A stretch of DNA of 64,000 bases, from NCBI RefSeq assembly GCF_001661345.1, contig NW_017962930.1:178347-242346 (forward strand). The letters run 5' to 3'. Position numbers and translations under genes: made by a program. Within the stretch, counting starts at the first letter, position 1, and each line of letters starts with the position of its first letter. Below the pieces are notes generated by a model. That model worked only from the letters and a program-made list of their open reading frames with translations, was not told the DNA's origin and ran no database searches. Positions 8,264 through 18,900 of the stretch are shown here, in pieces. This DNA is from Ascoidea rubescens DSM 1968 (lineage: Eukaryota; Ascomycota; Saccharomycetes; Ascoideales; Ascoideaceae).

Positions 8264-11041
8264 TCAGTTCCAAAAATCTCCAGTTATGCTTTTTCCAATT
8301 TCAGCCAAATCTTTCTGGCTTTCTTTTATTTCTTTATAGATTTCTTTTAATTTGCTACTTTTATCTCTCTTAATAAACTCGTCCACATCACTTACGCTTC
8401 CATTCATATACTTCGCTTTAAATACAATTTCAATAATATTATTCAACTTAATGCTTATTTCTTTACCAGATTCTGACCCTTCTCTCAATGTTTTAGGGTA
8501 CCATCCTTTATAGTTTAATTTTAACCAATTCCATAAGATTTCAACTTTTTTGCTTTGTTTCTTATAATTAGTTCCAATGAGTGCCAACTCTATCCCTTTT
8601 GAATCGAAATTTGTTTTAACAAAGTTTAACACCTTTTTCCCAAAAATATCGAGGTCTTTAGTGAATCCTAAAGATCCAATAGCAGAATTTTGAATATCTA
8701 ATACGTTGGCATTAGACTCACTGATATTGTTTACAAGAATCGATGATGATCTTGTAGTCAATTGCAAAATCTTCTTGAATTCTTTCTCGCTATTTGAGTT
8801 AAATGATAAATTATTTAAAACTGGAGCAACTAAATTTTTGGGAACTGAATTTTTGGGTCCATGGTTCAAAGATTTAAACAATTTTCTACAATATCCATTA
8901 ATTTCATCAACATTTACACCTAACATCATAATAAACTTTCTACTCTCAATCTCTGCCAATGAGTTAATATTCAAATTATAATTGATTGGCCATTCCCCAA
9001 TATTCAAATACAACTTTAACATTATATCGTCTAACCATTTTTGAAATCCATTCAAATTGATTCTTGTTGAATAAAATCTGATAGCAGTGTCGATATTTTG
9101 CAATATTCTTAAATAAACGCTCAAAACCTTATAATCAACTTTTTCTTTAAATTTTTCTTGTCTCACATAAAAATTAATTAATTTAAAAAATCCTCTAATT
9201 TCAATATCTTTCTCTTTTATATATTGGGAATTGCTAAACAAAAATTCCTCTATATCCAAAAGCAAATTAATATTATCCAAACTGCTCAATTCACTGATGG
9301 ACGCAGATAAGCAATCATAAAAACTTACATTATTATACTTGACCCTATAGTATCCAATTTTATTTGCATTTAATTTCAAAAATTTCTCTTTTTTCAAATC
9401 CAATACTAGTTTTCGGTCTGTTAATAATGATCGATCGAATTTGGAGTTTTTTAATTTAATTGCTAATGGAATATGAAAGGGAATATCTTCAGTTAATTTT
9501 AGCTGATCTAAAGATACTTGTTCAGTAGGTTTGATATAGCGGTGTTGTTCCACCTTGATTTTACCATCTTCTAATGAATCAACTAAAACAATTGGAATAC
9601 CAGGTAATCTAGTCCAAGTATTCATAAAACCTTGAATATCATAATCTGAAAATGGATTTAAAAATTTCCAGAGATCAATTGGTTTAAAGGATTTAAATTT
9701 TTCCCTTTCCAAAAATAGTTTTATATGTTCATAAAATTTATTAATATCTGAATCTAAAAAATTCTCATTTTGAAATATATTTGATAACATCCTAAGCAAA
9801 AAAATGCCTTTTTCATACGAATAATTTTCAAAAATATCCTGAGTAGATTTAATCTCTTTGTAATTTGAGCTGAGCATAAAAACAGTGCTATTAATCGATA
9901 AATCTTTTTCGAAAACAGAGTCTTGCTCCATCACAGATTCCATTTCCTCTATTTTTTCAGTCCATATATTCAGGCTGTTATTCATTTTGTTAATCACTTG
10001 ATTTGCCATCCATGTAGCAAAAGACTCATTTAGCCACAAATGGTGCCATTCATCCAAAGTTACTAAGTTTCCAAACCATTGATGAACTAGTTCATGGATG
10101 ATCACTTGTTCCAACTGATCTTGAGATTGTGTTAATAAAGTTGACTGGATGAAAATTAATCCCCAGTTCTCCATCGCACCATCAGATAAAAATGGCAAAA
10201 ATACGATATCTAATTTTGGCAAAGGAAAATCGAATCCCAACATCTTCTCCAAAATCGGCAAAGATTTTGAAGTCAAATTAAGAGGATAATGCGAGTCATT
10301 CAATTGGCCCTTGGGAATAACGATTCTTAAAGGAAAACTTTCATTGTTTAATAGCTTTAATGACTTTTCAACATAATCAAAATCACCCAATGCAAAACCA
10401 AAAACTGATGTAGCGATCAAAGGAGTTTTCTTAAAAATGTGTTTAACATTGTCCTCACTGACAAGATTTTTTTGCAATTGATTCATACTGCTTGCACACA
10501 AAAATCTCTTGTCAGTTGTTATTGATAGCTCAATGGAAGCCTTATGAGAAGGTTCATCAAGACATGGGAATATGAATCTTGCAAAAGAAGCTTGAGACTG
10601 AGTTGCAATGATCTGGTTAGAGGCTAAGCCAGATTCTTCATCAAGAAAATTTGTTTGAAAAATTCCTTTTGTAGGATCTTGGTAGGTTTTGATTTTGCTA
10701 ATTCTACCCATATATTTGATTTGAATTTGAAATTTTTCATCAATTGGAACGATATTGTTAATTGATAGGGTGACTCTTTCATTATCCCTATCATAAGCTA
10801 TATTAGCCTTTTCTGATTTGCCATTATAATTGAAAACCGAAGATATGATAATTATATTTGAACAATTTAAAGTAATTGAAGTAACTTTAGGTGTTGAGTG
10901 ATTGTTCTCATTTTTAGTGAGGTTAATGGCTAATTCACCTTGAAAATTTGCTTTTTGGTAGTTAATAACAAGATTCAAAGCGTAGTTTATTGGAAGAAAG
11001 TGATTGGTTAAAACCAAAGGAACAGCTTTTTCGATTGGCAT
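8264..11041 (-). CDS. M1-family zinc aminopeptidase (Aap1/Ape2 or Tma108-like)
   Basis: This is a gluzincin aminopeptidase, predicted to remove N-terminal residues from peptides. The 925-residue protein shows the exopeptidase signature GAMEN (about residue 290), the zinc site HELVH (about 315) and the third ligand Glu 18 residues later in LWLNESFATW. YSYEKGIFLLRML carries the likely catalytic tyrosine. The N-terminal beta domain begins right at the first Met, so there is no targeting signal and a cytosolic location is likely. The third-ligand motif reads NESFA where most relatives have NEGFA, and the C-terminal helical domain is strongly diverged. Length and divergence also fit the ribosome-associated paralogue Tma108, so I leave the symbol empty. 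The upstream spacer to DIP5 (161 bp) is AT-rich. Confidence 0.85.
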   Translation of the reverse strand: MPIEKAVPLVLTNHFLPINYALNLVINYQKANFQGELAINLTKNENNHSTPKVTSITLNCSNIIIISSVFNYNGKSEKANIAYDRDNERVTLSINNIVPIDEKFQIQIKYMGRISKIKTYQDPTKGIFQTNFLDEESGLASNQIIATQSQASFARFIFPCLDEPSHKASIELSITTDKRFLCASSMNQLQKNLVSEDNVKHIFKKTPLIATSVFGFALGDFDYVEKSLKLLNNESFPLRIVIPKGQLNDSHYPLNLTSKSLPILEKMLGFDFPLPKLDIVFLPFLSDGAMENWGLIFIQSTLLTQSQDQLEQVIIHELVHQWFGNLVTLDEWHHLWLNESFATWMANQVINKMNNSLNIWTEKIEEMESVMEQDSVFEKDLSINSTVFMLSSNYKEIKSTQDIFENYSYEKGIFLLRMLSNIFQNENFLDSDINKFYEHIKLFLEREKFKSFKPIDLWKFLNPFSDYDIQGFMNTWTRLPGIPIVLVDSLEDGKIKVEQHRYIKPTEQVSLDQLKLTEDIPFHIPLAIKLKNSKFDRSLLTDRKLVLDLKKEKFLKLNANKIGYYRVKYNNVSFYDCLSASISELSSLDNINLLLDIEEFLFSNSQYIKEKDIEIRGFFKLINFYVRQEKFKEKVDYKVLSVYLRILQNIDTAIRFYSTRINLNGFQKWLDDIMLKLYLNIGEWPINYNLNINSLAEIESRKFIMMLGVNVDEINGYCRKLFKSLNHGPKNSVPKNLVAPVLNNLSFNSNSEKEFKKILQLTTRSSSILVNNISESNANVLDIQNSAIGSLGFTKDLDIFGKKVLNFVKTNFDSKGIELALIGTNYKKQSKKVEILWNWLKLNYKGWYPKTLREGSESGKEISIKLNNIIEIVFKAKYMNGSVSDVDEFIKRDKSSKLKEIYKEIKESQKDLAEIGKSITGDFWN

Positions 11042-11202
11042 GCTTAGATTTGTTTATTGTTGAGATATAATATATATATTGGTTACGTTTATTTAAATAT
11101 AAAAATTGTTTGGATGGTAAAATGTTTATGACTTTTGCATGAAAAATTCAGTTCGGAATTTCAAAACAAACGATATTTTTTTTCGGCTCAAAATGGGAAT
11201 GA

Positions 11203-12984
11203 TCAGAACAAATAACCAATTGAATGTTCATAAATCCATTTCCAGTCTTTTTTGTCGCCTCTAAGTTCTTTTTTGTGTGCTTGCTCAGCGAGAAATTCAT
11301 CTTCTTCTTTATCAATGACATCTTTTCCAGTTACCAAGTCGACTTCTGATGACTTGAGTCTTTTTGATTTTGCAATGAGCTTGTAACCCAAGTTTAAGCC
11401 GATAAATAAGGGAATGTTAATGTATCCTGTAATGAACAATTTAATGTCAAAATTTCCCTTGAGAAAAACAGTAAAGTTTTTAATCAAGGCAACAAAAATG
11501 CAGACACCTAGTGAAATATAACTAGCATATGGTTGGAAAGGAGATTTGTATACCAAAGTTGCACGACTAACTCCTTGAGCTTTCAAAGCATTCATAAAAG
11601 CAATATGAGTAATAAGAACAGAAATCCACTTCATAACACCAAGACTTGAAATAAATGAAACAAAATATTCAAATACAACATCAGCCTTTTCAGAAACACA
11701 CATGAAACCCGTCATACTGAACAAAACAGCTGTGGCCAATGCATAGATTGGAACACCCTTTTTATTAGTTTTGAGAAAAAGTTTTGGAGCCTGATTTCTG
11801 TTGGCCAAACTGTACAAAGTACGTGAGCAATTATAAAAACCAGTGTTTCCAGAGGAAAAACAGAAGATCAAAAGAGCACCATTAAGAACATGATCCAAAC
11901 CTGAAATTTTTGCAAGTCTAATTGCAACAACAAATGGAGAAGCAGCAGCAGAAGTTGTGGCACTTGTAGCATTCTTTAATAAGGGACTGTTAAATGGAAC
12001 ATTACAGCCCAATAACAAAGTGCAGATGACATAAAATAGGATTATGCGATAGAAAGCCAATTTAACAGCTCTTGGAATGTTTCTTCTTGGATTTTGGGAT
12101 TCACCAACCAAAGTTCCAACATTTTCAATGCCAACATAAGCAAAAACAGCATTAACAATTGAAGAAGTAAAGGCCACTAATCTGCCGGTATTTCCACTGA
12201 TAAACACATTATTGTTTTTATACTCTGCAAACGCACCAGGATTCTTCCAATAACGAAAGCCCTTTCTGTCATGATCTGGGCCTCCTCCCAACATTAAAAC
12301 AAGCATCATAAATATAACGGCTAATATAACAACAACTTTGATTGCACATAACCAGAATTCAATTTCTCCATACCACTTCACACCAAAATAGTTGATTAAA
12401 GTAGCAAAAACAATCATTATTGCTACCCATACTCCAGCATTAACTTTATCGGTTGGAATCCAATAATTCATCACCATAGCACCAGCAACAAATTCATTGG
12501 CTGGACCTAATAAACTACCACATGCAACGATCCAACCGAAAGCAAAACCCAAGCATGGATCAACATAACGAGCAGAAAATCCTGTGTAACTTTGACGCAT
12601 GGGGAGATAGGTTGCCATTTCACCAATGGCTGTCATTACGGTGGTAACAATTAAACCAACCAAAGAATAACTGATGAAAAGAGAGCCTGGGCCAGCTTTT
12701 TTGAGTACATTTCCTGTTCCTATAAGTAAACCAACACCAAGAGCACCACAAATGGCAATCATTGACAAGTGTCTAGCCTTGAGGTCTCGCTTTAATGAAT
12801 TTTCGGCATGTTTTGATTCAACATTGATCTCTTTTGTATTTTTTTCGACGTCGGTTGCAAATGTTATTTCATTTTCAAGGTCTTGGGAAGATGAAGTAAA
12901 ATCATCTTTTTTGATGGGCGGGTTTGACATCGCCTTTATTGATATTCCTCTATTAATCTTTGTATTCAAGCTTATGAATGACAA
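11203..12984 (-). CDS. DIP5: Dip5-type dicarboxylic amino acid permease
   Basis: This is a plasma-membrane amino acid/proton symporter of the yeast YAT family, expected to import glutamate and aspartate. It has 593 residues with about 12 hydrophobic segments. A charged N-terminus leads into RDLKARHLSMIAICGALG. Diagnostic Dip5 stretches include GGGPDHDRKGFRYWKNPGAF, SAAASPFVVAI, LIKNFTVFLKG and a C-terminus WKWIYEHSIGYLF, which matches the WFYEKFLGNIF end of S. cerevisiae Dip5. A second Met at residue 19 is an alternative start. I found no in-frame CTG codon. A GATAAG-type site (CTTATC, about 13449) lies in the shared promoter with SAL1, but a single copy is weak evidence of nitrogen control. 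Confidence 0.92.
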   Translation of the reverse strand: MSFISLNTKINRGISIKAMSNPPIKKDDFTSSSQDLENEITFATDVEKNTKEINVESKHAENSLKRDLKARHLSMIAICGALGVGLLIGTGNVLKKAGPGSLFISYSLVGLIVTTVMTAIGEMATYLPMRQSYTGFSARYVDPCLGFAFGWIVACGSLLGPANEFVAGAMVMNYWIPTDKVNAGVWVAIMIVFATLINYFGVKWYGEIEFWLCAIKVVVILAVIFMMLVLMLGGGPDHDRKGFRYWKNPGAFAEYKNNNVFISGNTGRLVAFTSSIVNAVFAYVGIENVGTLVGESQNPRRNIPRAVKLAFYRIILFYVICTLLLGCNVPFNSPLLKNATSATTSAAASPFVVAIRLAKISGLDHVLNGALLIFCFSSGNTGFYNCSRTLYSLANRNQAPKLFLKTNKKGVPIYALATAVLFSMTGFMCVSEKADVVFEYFVSFISSLGVMKWISVLITHIAFMNALKAQGVSRATLVYKSPFQPYASYISLGVCIFVALIKNFTVFLKGNFDIKLFITGYINIPLFIGLNLGYKLIAKSKRLKSSEVDLVTGKDVIDKEEDEFLAEQAHKKELRGDKKDWKWIYEHSIGYLF

Positions 12985-13910
12985 TTAAGATACTAGTTTA
13001 ACTGCATGTCCAGAATTAACATCCCAAGGAAAAAAATAGGCTCTTATATGAATTCAATTTTTTGCAAAAAAGTAAATACAAATTGTTGCTTTATACCTGT
13101 CAAGACACCAAATAAAGTTTGCCATGTTCGATACTTGAGTTATTCCCAGAAAGCAGCTGGAGAAACAAGCTTTCCTTGCGTTTTGTATGGCTTGGCCTGT
13201 TGCAAGCGGCTCACAAACGCAGGGTTTGCGCACGGCAAACTTGGCTTGTTTGCATGTGACAAAACCTGTGAAAACACGTGTATAAATGCTTAGCTAAGCA
13301 GATGTGACTTCCGGGTGCTCCCGTGGTATACCGACACACCGCAGCGATTCCGCAGTGGTGTGCAGAACGGCCAATCACGCGTTTTCTAATCCGGGCTTCC
13401 GCTGTGGTGTGTTTTCGGTGGAGGTGCGTCCGGGTAATGCCTCCCGTCTTATCGAATTAGTTTTTTTATTTTTCACAGCGAAAACTTAATGGAGAAAAAG
13501 CAATCTCTCCTACAGACTATCGTTTTAACCATCTTTTTCTTTTCTTTTCTTTTCTTTCTGATACGAAAATAATGGAAGGATTTGATACCAGAAATGTTTA
13601 TATTACAAAGTGCTAGCCAATAACAAAAATAATACTGTCTTTCCATCTTCTATACAACGGTTGTATTTCTCGTTTGCTGTTTTCCCTGCGTTTTCTCTCC
13701 TGGTCCAACTTTATCTTCTTCCAATAAAATACATACTTTTACAAAGCACTAACATCTCCAAACTAAATTTCATCATCGATTTTTTTTCAGCCCCAACTCC
13801 AATAAGATTTATCTGTCTCCATATAACGTTATTGCTTCTTCTCTGTTTATTGTTTTTGCTGCTTTTACTGCTCTCCTTTGGCTTCTTCACTCTGCTATTA
13901 CATTCAAAAA
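12985..13910. promoter_or_regulatory. divergent DIP5/SAL1 promoter with GC-rich island
   Basis: This is a 926-bp divergent spacer. A GC-rich island spans about 13140-13470. It contains CACGTG (13275-13280), a CCAAT box (13371-13375) running into AATCACGCG (13373-13381; the reverse complement of CGCGTGATT) and several CCGCAG/CCGTGG repeats. On the SAL1 side the sequence is pyrimidine-rich with TTTTC repeats near 13530-13555, typical of a yeast 5' leader. Small open frames at 13006-13293 and 13304-13489 have no recognisable similarity. Confidence 0.5.
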
Positions 13911-15413
13911 ATGAGTAATAACGATGGTTCCAGATTGTCGAGTTTAGGAAATCTTTTCAGACAAATTGATGCTGAAAATAAAGGTTCAATTGATCTAACT
14001 TCTTTTAAAAAAGTTTTCGAAGCCTCAAACCATCCTTTAAAGGATTCAAACCAACATATTGAAGCAATTTTTAAAATTATAGACTCCAATAATGATAGCA
14101 CGATTTCCTTTGATGATTTTAAAATTTATTTAAATAATGCTGAATCCCAAATTTCCTCTGCATTCACCAAAATGGATACTGATAACGATGGAAAACTAAA
14201 CAAATTCGATATCCAATCTTATTTACACAAGACTTTAAATATCAATGCCAATGATAAAATTATTAACCAATTTTACCAAAAGTTAGACAAAGATAACCAT
14301 GGTTATATCACTTATAATCAATGGAGAGATTTTCTTTTGTTTATGCCCAGAAATTACGGCTCAAGATTGAAAACTGCTTTTCATTATTTCAATGAAGACA
14401 TAGATTTATCATCTGAAGGTGATATGACCCTCATCAATGACTTTATAAGAGGGTTTGGCTACTTTTTAGCTGGTGGTATGGCTGGCGTCGTTTCCAGAAC
14501 CTGCACTGCTCCATTTGATAGATTGAAAGTTTTCTTAATCGCCAGAACAGATTTGTCCTCAACAATAATACACTCCAAAGAAGAAATAGCTAAAACAGGC
14601 AAAAACCATCCTCCAATCGATAAAATCAAATCTCCTCTTGTTAAAGCTGCAACTTCCATCTATAGACAAGGCGGTTTGAGAGGTTTTTATGTTGGAAATG
14701 GCCTAAACGTCTTAAAAGTCTTTCCTGAAGCTGCAATGAAATTCGGTTCATTTGAAGCTACAAAACGTTTTTTAGCAAAAATCGAAGGTGTAAAAGACAC
14801 CTCTCACTTATCAAGAGTCTCAACCTATTTGGCTGGTGGAATTGGTGGTGTAGTATCCCAATTCGCTGTTTACCCAATTGATACTCTCAAATACAGAGTT
14901 CAATGTGCTAAATTGGACACTGAACTCAAGGGCTTCCAACTATTAACTGCAACTGCTAAAGAAATGTACTCCCAAGGAGGTTTGAAATTGTTTTATAGAG
15001 GTGTTATTGTTGGAGTCGCCGGTATTTTCCCTTATGCTGCTATTGATTTAGGCACTTTTTCTTCACTTAAGAAATATATGATACTGAGAGAAGCAATAAA
15101 ACTAAACATTCCAGAAGAAGATGTAAAATTAAGTAATCTTATCGTATTACCTATGGGGGCCTTTTCTGGTACTGTAGGTGCAACTTTTGTTTATCCTGTA
15201 AATTTATTAAGAACAAGATTACAAGCCCAAGGAACTTTTGCTCATCCTTATAAATATACTGGTATAGGTGATGTTTTTGTTCAAACAATAAAGAGAGAAG
15301 GTTATGCTGGTCTATTCAAAGGTTTAGTGCCCAACTTAGCTAAAGTCTGTCCAGCTGTAAGTATAAGTTATTTAGTATATGAAAATATGAAAGGAATAAT
15401 GGATTTAACATAA
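13911..15413 (+). CDS. SAL1: Sal1, calcium-dependent mitochondrial ATP-Mg/Pi carrier
   Basis: This is an inner-membrane carrier that exchanges ATP-Mg for phosphate under Ca2+ control and backs up the ADP/ATP carrier. The ATG at 13911 gives 500 residues. An in-frame ATG 33 bp upstream is unlikely because it adds only unrelated residues in the pyrimidine-rich leader. The N-terminal half has four EF-hand-like loops (DAENKGSIDL, DSNNDSTISF, DTDNDGKLNK, DKDNHGYITY). The C-terminal half has three mitochondrial-carrier repeats with PFDRLK (about 200), YPIDTLKYR (about 320) and YPVNLLRTR (about 426). PMGAFSGTVGA and the GLFKGL...KVCPAVSISYL end match the family closely. One CTG codon occurs in KKYMI-CTG-REA, at a position that is not an invariant leucine. 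Confidence 0.94.
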   Translation: MSNNDGSRLSSLGNLFRQIDAENKGSIDLTSFKKVFEASNHPLKDSNQHIEAIFKIIDSNNDSTISFDDFKIYLNNAESQISSAFTKMDTDNDGKLNKFDIQSYLHKTLNINANDKIINQFYQKLDKDNHGYITYNQWRDFLLFMPRNYGSRLKTAFHYFNEDIDLSSEGDMTLINDFIRGFGYFLAGGMAGVVSRTCTAPFDRLKVFLIARTDLSSTIIHSKEEIAKTGKNHPPIDKIKSPLVKAATSIYRQGGLRGFYVGNGLNVLKVFPEAAMKFGSFEATKRFLAKIEGVKDTSHLSRVSTYLAGGIGGVVSQFAVYPIDTLKYRVQCAKLDTELKGFQLLTATAKEMYSQGGLKLFYRGVIVGVAGIFPYAAIDLGTFSSLKKYMILREAIKLNIPEEDVKLSNLIVLPMGAFSGTVGATFVYPVNLLRTRLQAQGTFAHPYKYTGIGDVFVQTIKREGYAGLFKGLVPNLAKVCPAVSISYLVYENMKGIMDLT

Positions 15414-15436
15414 AAATATCAAATCTTTACCCATTT

Positions 15437-15488
<52 letters not shown>

Positions 15489-15914
15489 TTTCTTTGCTAT
15501 ACCCAATCAATCTTTATAGTCTTTAATATCATCATTTCATAGAATGAGTTGTTTTTTTTTGTTTTTTTTATCAATTCCTATTTTATTTTCCTTACCAATA
15601 TTCAATTTCCATACTATAATTATATGCATTTTATTTTTTCAATTTGCTTTTGACATTTCCTCATTGTTTATTAAAAATTCTATCCTAAATACTTTCAATC
15701 ATAAATACTTTCAATCATAATTTTTATTAAATATTTTATAAGTACACCTTAAATGATCTTTATTAAATATATATTAGTTAAATATTTTATTTTGTTTTGT
15801 TTTGTTTACTTTTTAAATGAATTTTCTTTTACCTTTAATGCAAATCAATAATTCTATGCTCAAAGCTAATCTACAAAAATTTTTAATAATAATAATAATA
15901 ATAATACAATATCT
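15414..15914. other. convergent SAL1/TAF8 3' spacer
   Basis: This 501-bp, very AT-rich spacer holds both 3' ends. It opens with a CTTT microsatellite, then poly-T and TTTATTAAATAT stretches that suit polyadenylation signals on both strands. A 16-bp unit containing AATACTTTCAATCAT is duplicated near 15687-15720. There is no GC-rich island and no gene. Confidence 0.5.
15436..15494. repeat. CTTT tetranucleotide microsatellite
   Basis: About thirteen tandem copies of CTTT lie just downstream of the SAL1 stop codon. They probably vary between isolates. Confidence 0.9.
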
Positions 15915-18900
15915 TTACAAAAGATCTTCCCAGTCATCAACTTCATCCTCATCATCATCTTTTATAGAAGCATCAGGATCAAAATCGGGAAATTCAAGTT
16001 CTCCAGCCTTGTTACTTGTAGCTTGTTTATTATCTAGGATTTGATTAATTGTATTTGAAATTTCTGTTTTATTATCTAAAATCTTTGAATCTTCAGAGAT
16101 GGTATTCAAACTTTCTGGTCTAATCTCAGAATTAATCATGTTTTGAAGCTCAGAATCACTCTCTTCTTCCTCTTCTTCATTAAAATCATGATCTGAAATA
16201 TCAAATTCTATTATTTCACCTTTTGATGAGTTTTCAATCTTTGAGTCCCCCATAACAGTACTTTCATTATTAGAATTGTTGATATCCTTAGTATCCATGG
16301 AATTGCTGATATCCTTAGTGTCTATGGGATTGCTTATTCTATCATCTGTTTTTTCTTCTACTAAACTAGTTTTAATTTTGGAATCGGCATTGTCAGTTAA
16401 TAGCTTATTTAAATAATTTTCATCATCACTACTATCACTTTCAAAATTAAAGCCAATGTCATCTGTTGTCTTATGACTGGTATTACCGCCAATCATAGTA
16501 TCATCAAAATCAAATTCAATTCCATTGTCAAATTTGGCCTCAATTTCTTTTTGTTTTCTTTGTTCTTCTTCTTGCCTTTTCTTTTCTTCTTCAGCTTTCC
16601 TTTTTTCTTCTTCAATTTTTTTAGTAGTTCTCCTTCTTTTGTGAATCTTTTGAGCCTTAATACTATTATAAATCGAGCTAACTTCTTTTTTATACAAATT
16701 CTGAAGTATATTTGTGGTTGTATTTTTTTCCGGCCTTCGTTGTATTGTAGGCCCTATTATCCTGGCAATTCGTATATATGGATTATTTTCATGCAGTGAT
16801 ATTACTTTCTGTCGATTATACTTTCTTCTTTCTTTAATTAATAAATGTTCTTTAGCATATTTTTGTATATCCAAAGGTTTTATCTGCTGATTTATTAATA
16901 TAGGAGGAAACTGCTTTTCCTCTGTGGTATTAGAAATTGCTGAAGATTGTGAGGTTTCCAATGTTGTAGCACCAATTTTAAGCTTAACATGTAAAGAGTT
17001 TTTTTGTAATTTTACAGAGGTGTCTGGATTAGAATTAGAATTAGAATTCAAGTCCGTGTTAACAATAGAATCTTTAATTTCAGAAATAGACTGAACAATT
17101 TTTGGTGTGTCTTTTATGTTTTTGATGGTTTCATCAACATCTATAATGTCATTAGTATCATTTAAATCTGATTCATTAGAAAACAAATCATATTCATCTT
17201 CGAAATTAAATTTGCTTCCTTTTCGTCTACGTTTCTTTATGGATTTTATATTTTTTATAAAATTTCCCAACGTTTTTGAACCAATGTCACTTTCTTCAAC
17301 TAATTTTTCTTTTAGTGTCTTTTCATCTTTAATAAACGGGGTAAATTGGGGAGTTGATTTATAGGTGTATTCTGGAGGGAAATCAGGAAAATATTTTGGA
17401 ATGTATATTTTTCTTTTTTTCCTTCTTGCAGGTTTTAATAAATAATTTATTGTCTGCTGGTAATCATTTCTAAAGTTTTTATCAATCAGATGAGTAACAT
17501 TTGGTATTAAGGTTAAAGTATTTGAGTAATTTGAGACTATCGAGTTTATATTTGAGAAATCTTTGTTTATTTTGGAAAATAGAAGGTTGCTTGTGTTGAT
17601 TTCTTCTGACAAGCTATTAATAGATATATCATTTTGGATTAAGCATAGTTTTAGATCGGATAGAGTGGGGTTATGTCGTCTTTGAGCTTCAGTTATTTTA
17701 TGTAAGGATTTGAATAGTTTATCAAAATATGTAGATGCTAAAGAAGTTAGAAATTCAAGAGGATAGTTTGAATCTGGTTTGATGGAAAGCCTTTTTAATA
17801 TTAATAAAATTGAGTAAGATAAAAATTGGAAATAGGGTGATGATTCATTGAAGAACGAAGAAACCGAGAATATTAAATTATTGGAATCTTGTTCGAAATT
17901 CAGTATGTGATCGATTTTTTTTTCGTTTTCTGTTTTTTCTATAGATTCATTTTTATTTTTATTTTTATTTTTATTTTTATTTTTATTTTTATTTTTATTT
18001 TCATTTTCATTCTCAATTTCATTTTTGTTTTCATTTTTTGCTTTGTTTGTAGATTTGTTTTTGTTTTTGTTTTCAATTTCATTTTCATTTTTATTTTTAT
18101 TTATATTGTTTATCTTAATGTCACTTTTAATGTCATTTTTAGATTGATTTTTATTTTGATTATTTTGATTATTTTGATTTGAATTATGAATTTTATTTTC
18201 GTTATTGGTTTTATCTTTAGGGGAATTGAGGAGATTTTCTTGAATTGAAGTTGTATTTATATCAATATTTGAATCCTTAAAGGATATTATTCCATTTGTG
18301 ATTTTATTATTTGTGATTTGAGAGGCTTTTTGTATATTTTTGATATTATTTTGAGGATTATTTTGGGGATCAGTTTGAGTGGTATTTTGATTATTTGAGA
18401 TTTCATGGGTTATAGAAAGATTTAAACGATCGCCATTTTGATTATTTAAATGATCGCCATTTTGAAGAATTTTTTTGTCGTTTTGAATATTATTTCCTAT
18501 ATTTTTCTCATTTTTCTCATTTTTTTCATTTTTAGTTGTTTCACTCTTTTCATTGCCTTCATTACTTTCGTTACTTTCATTACTTTCATTACTTTCATTG
18601 CTTTGAGTCTTTTCAGTGTCATTAGTCTGTTCGGATTCAGTTTGATGCAGTAAATTAGAATCAAATTGGCTAGAAGATTTATTCAGATTTGAATGCAGTG
18701 TAGTTTTGTTTTCATTGTTGTTTGAATTAGGTTCATTTTGTCGAATTAGATTTTCTGGAGAGGGTGAATTAGAATTTATATTCTTCAGCCTATTATTAGG
18801 TTTATTATTTGAATTTTCCTCAATAGAAACCGATTTGGTATTGTTCTCAGGCTTATTGGCGATAGCGATATTTTTGTTAGGATCCATGGGCAAACTGTTG

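Noticed and set aside
17889-18182. 97-codon Phe/Ile-rich open frame opposite TAF8
   Set aside because: It is the antisense of the Asn/Lys repeat region. The same explanation covers 53287-53574, 57261-57575 and 59976-60167.
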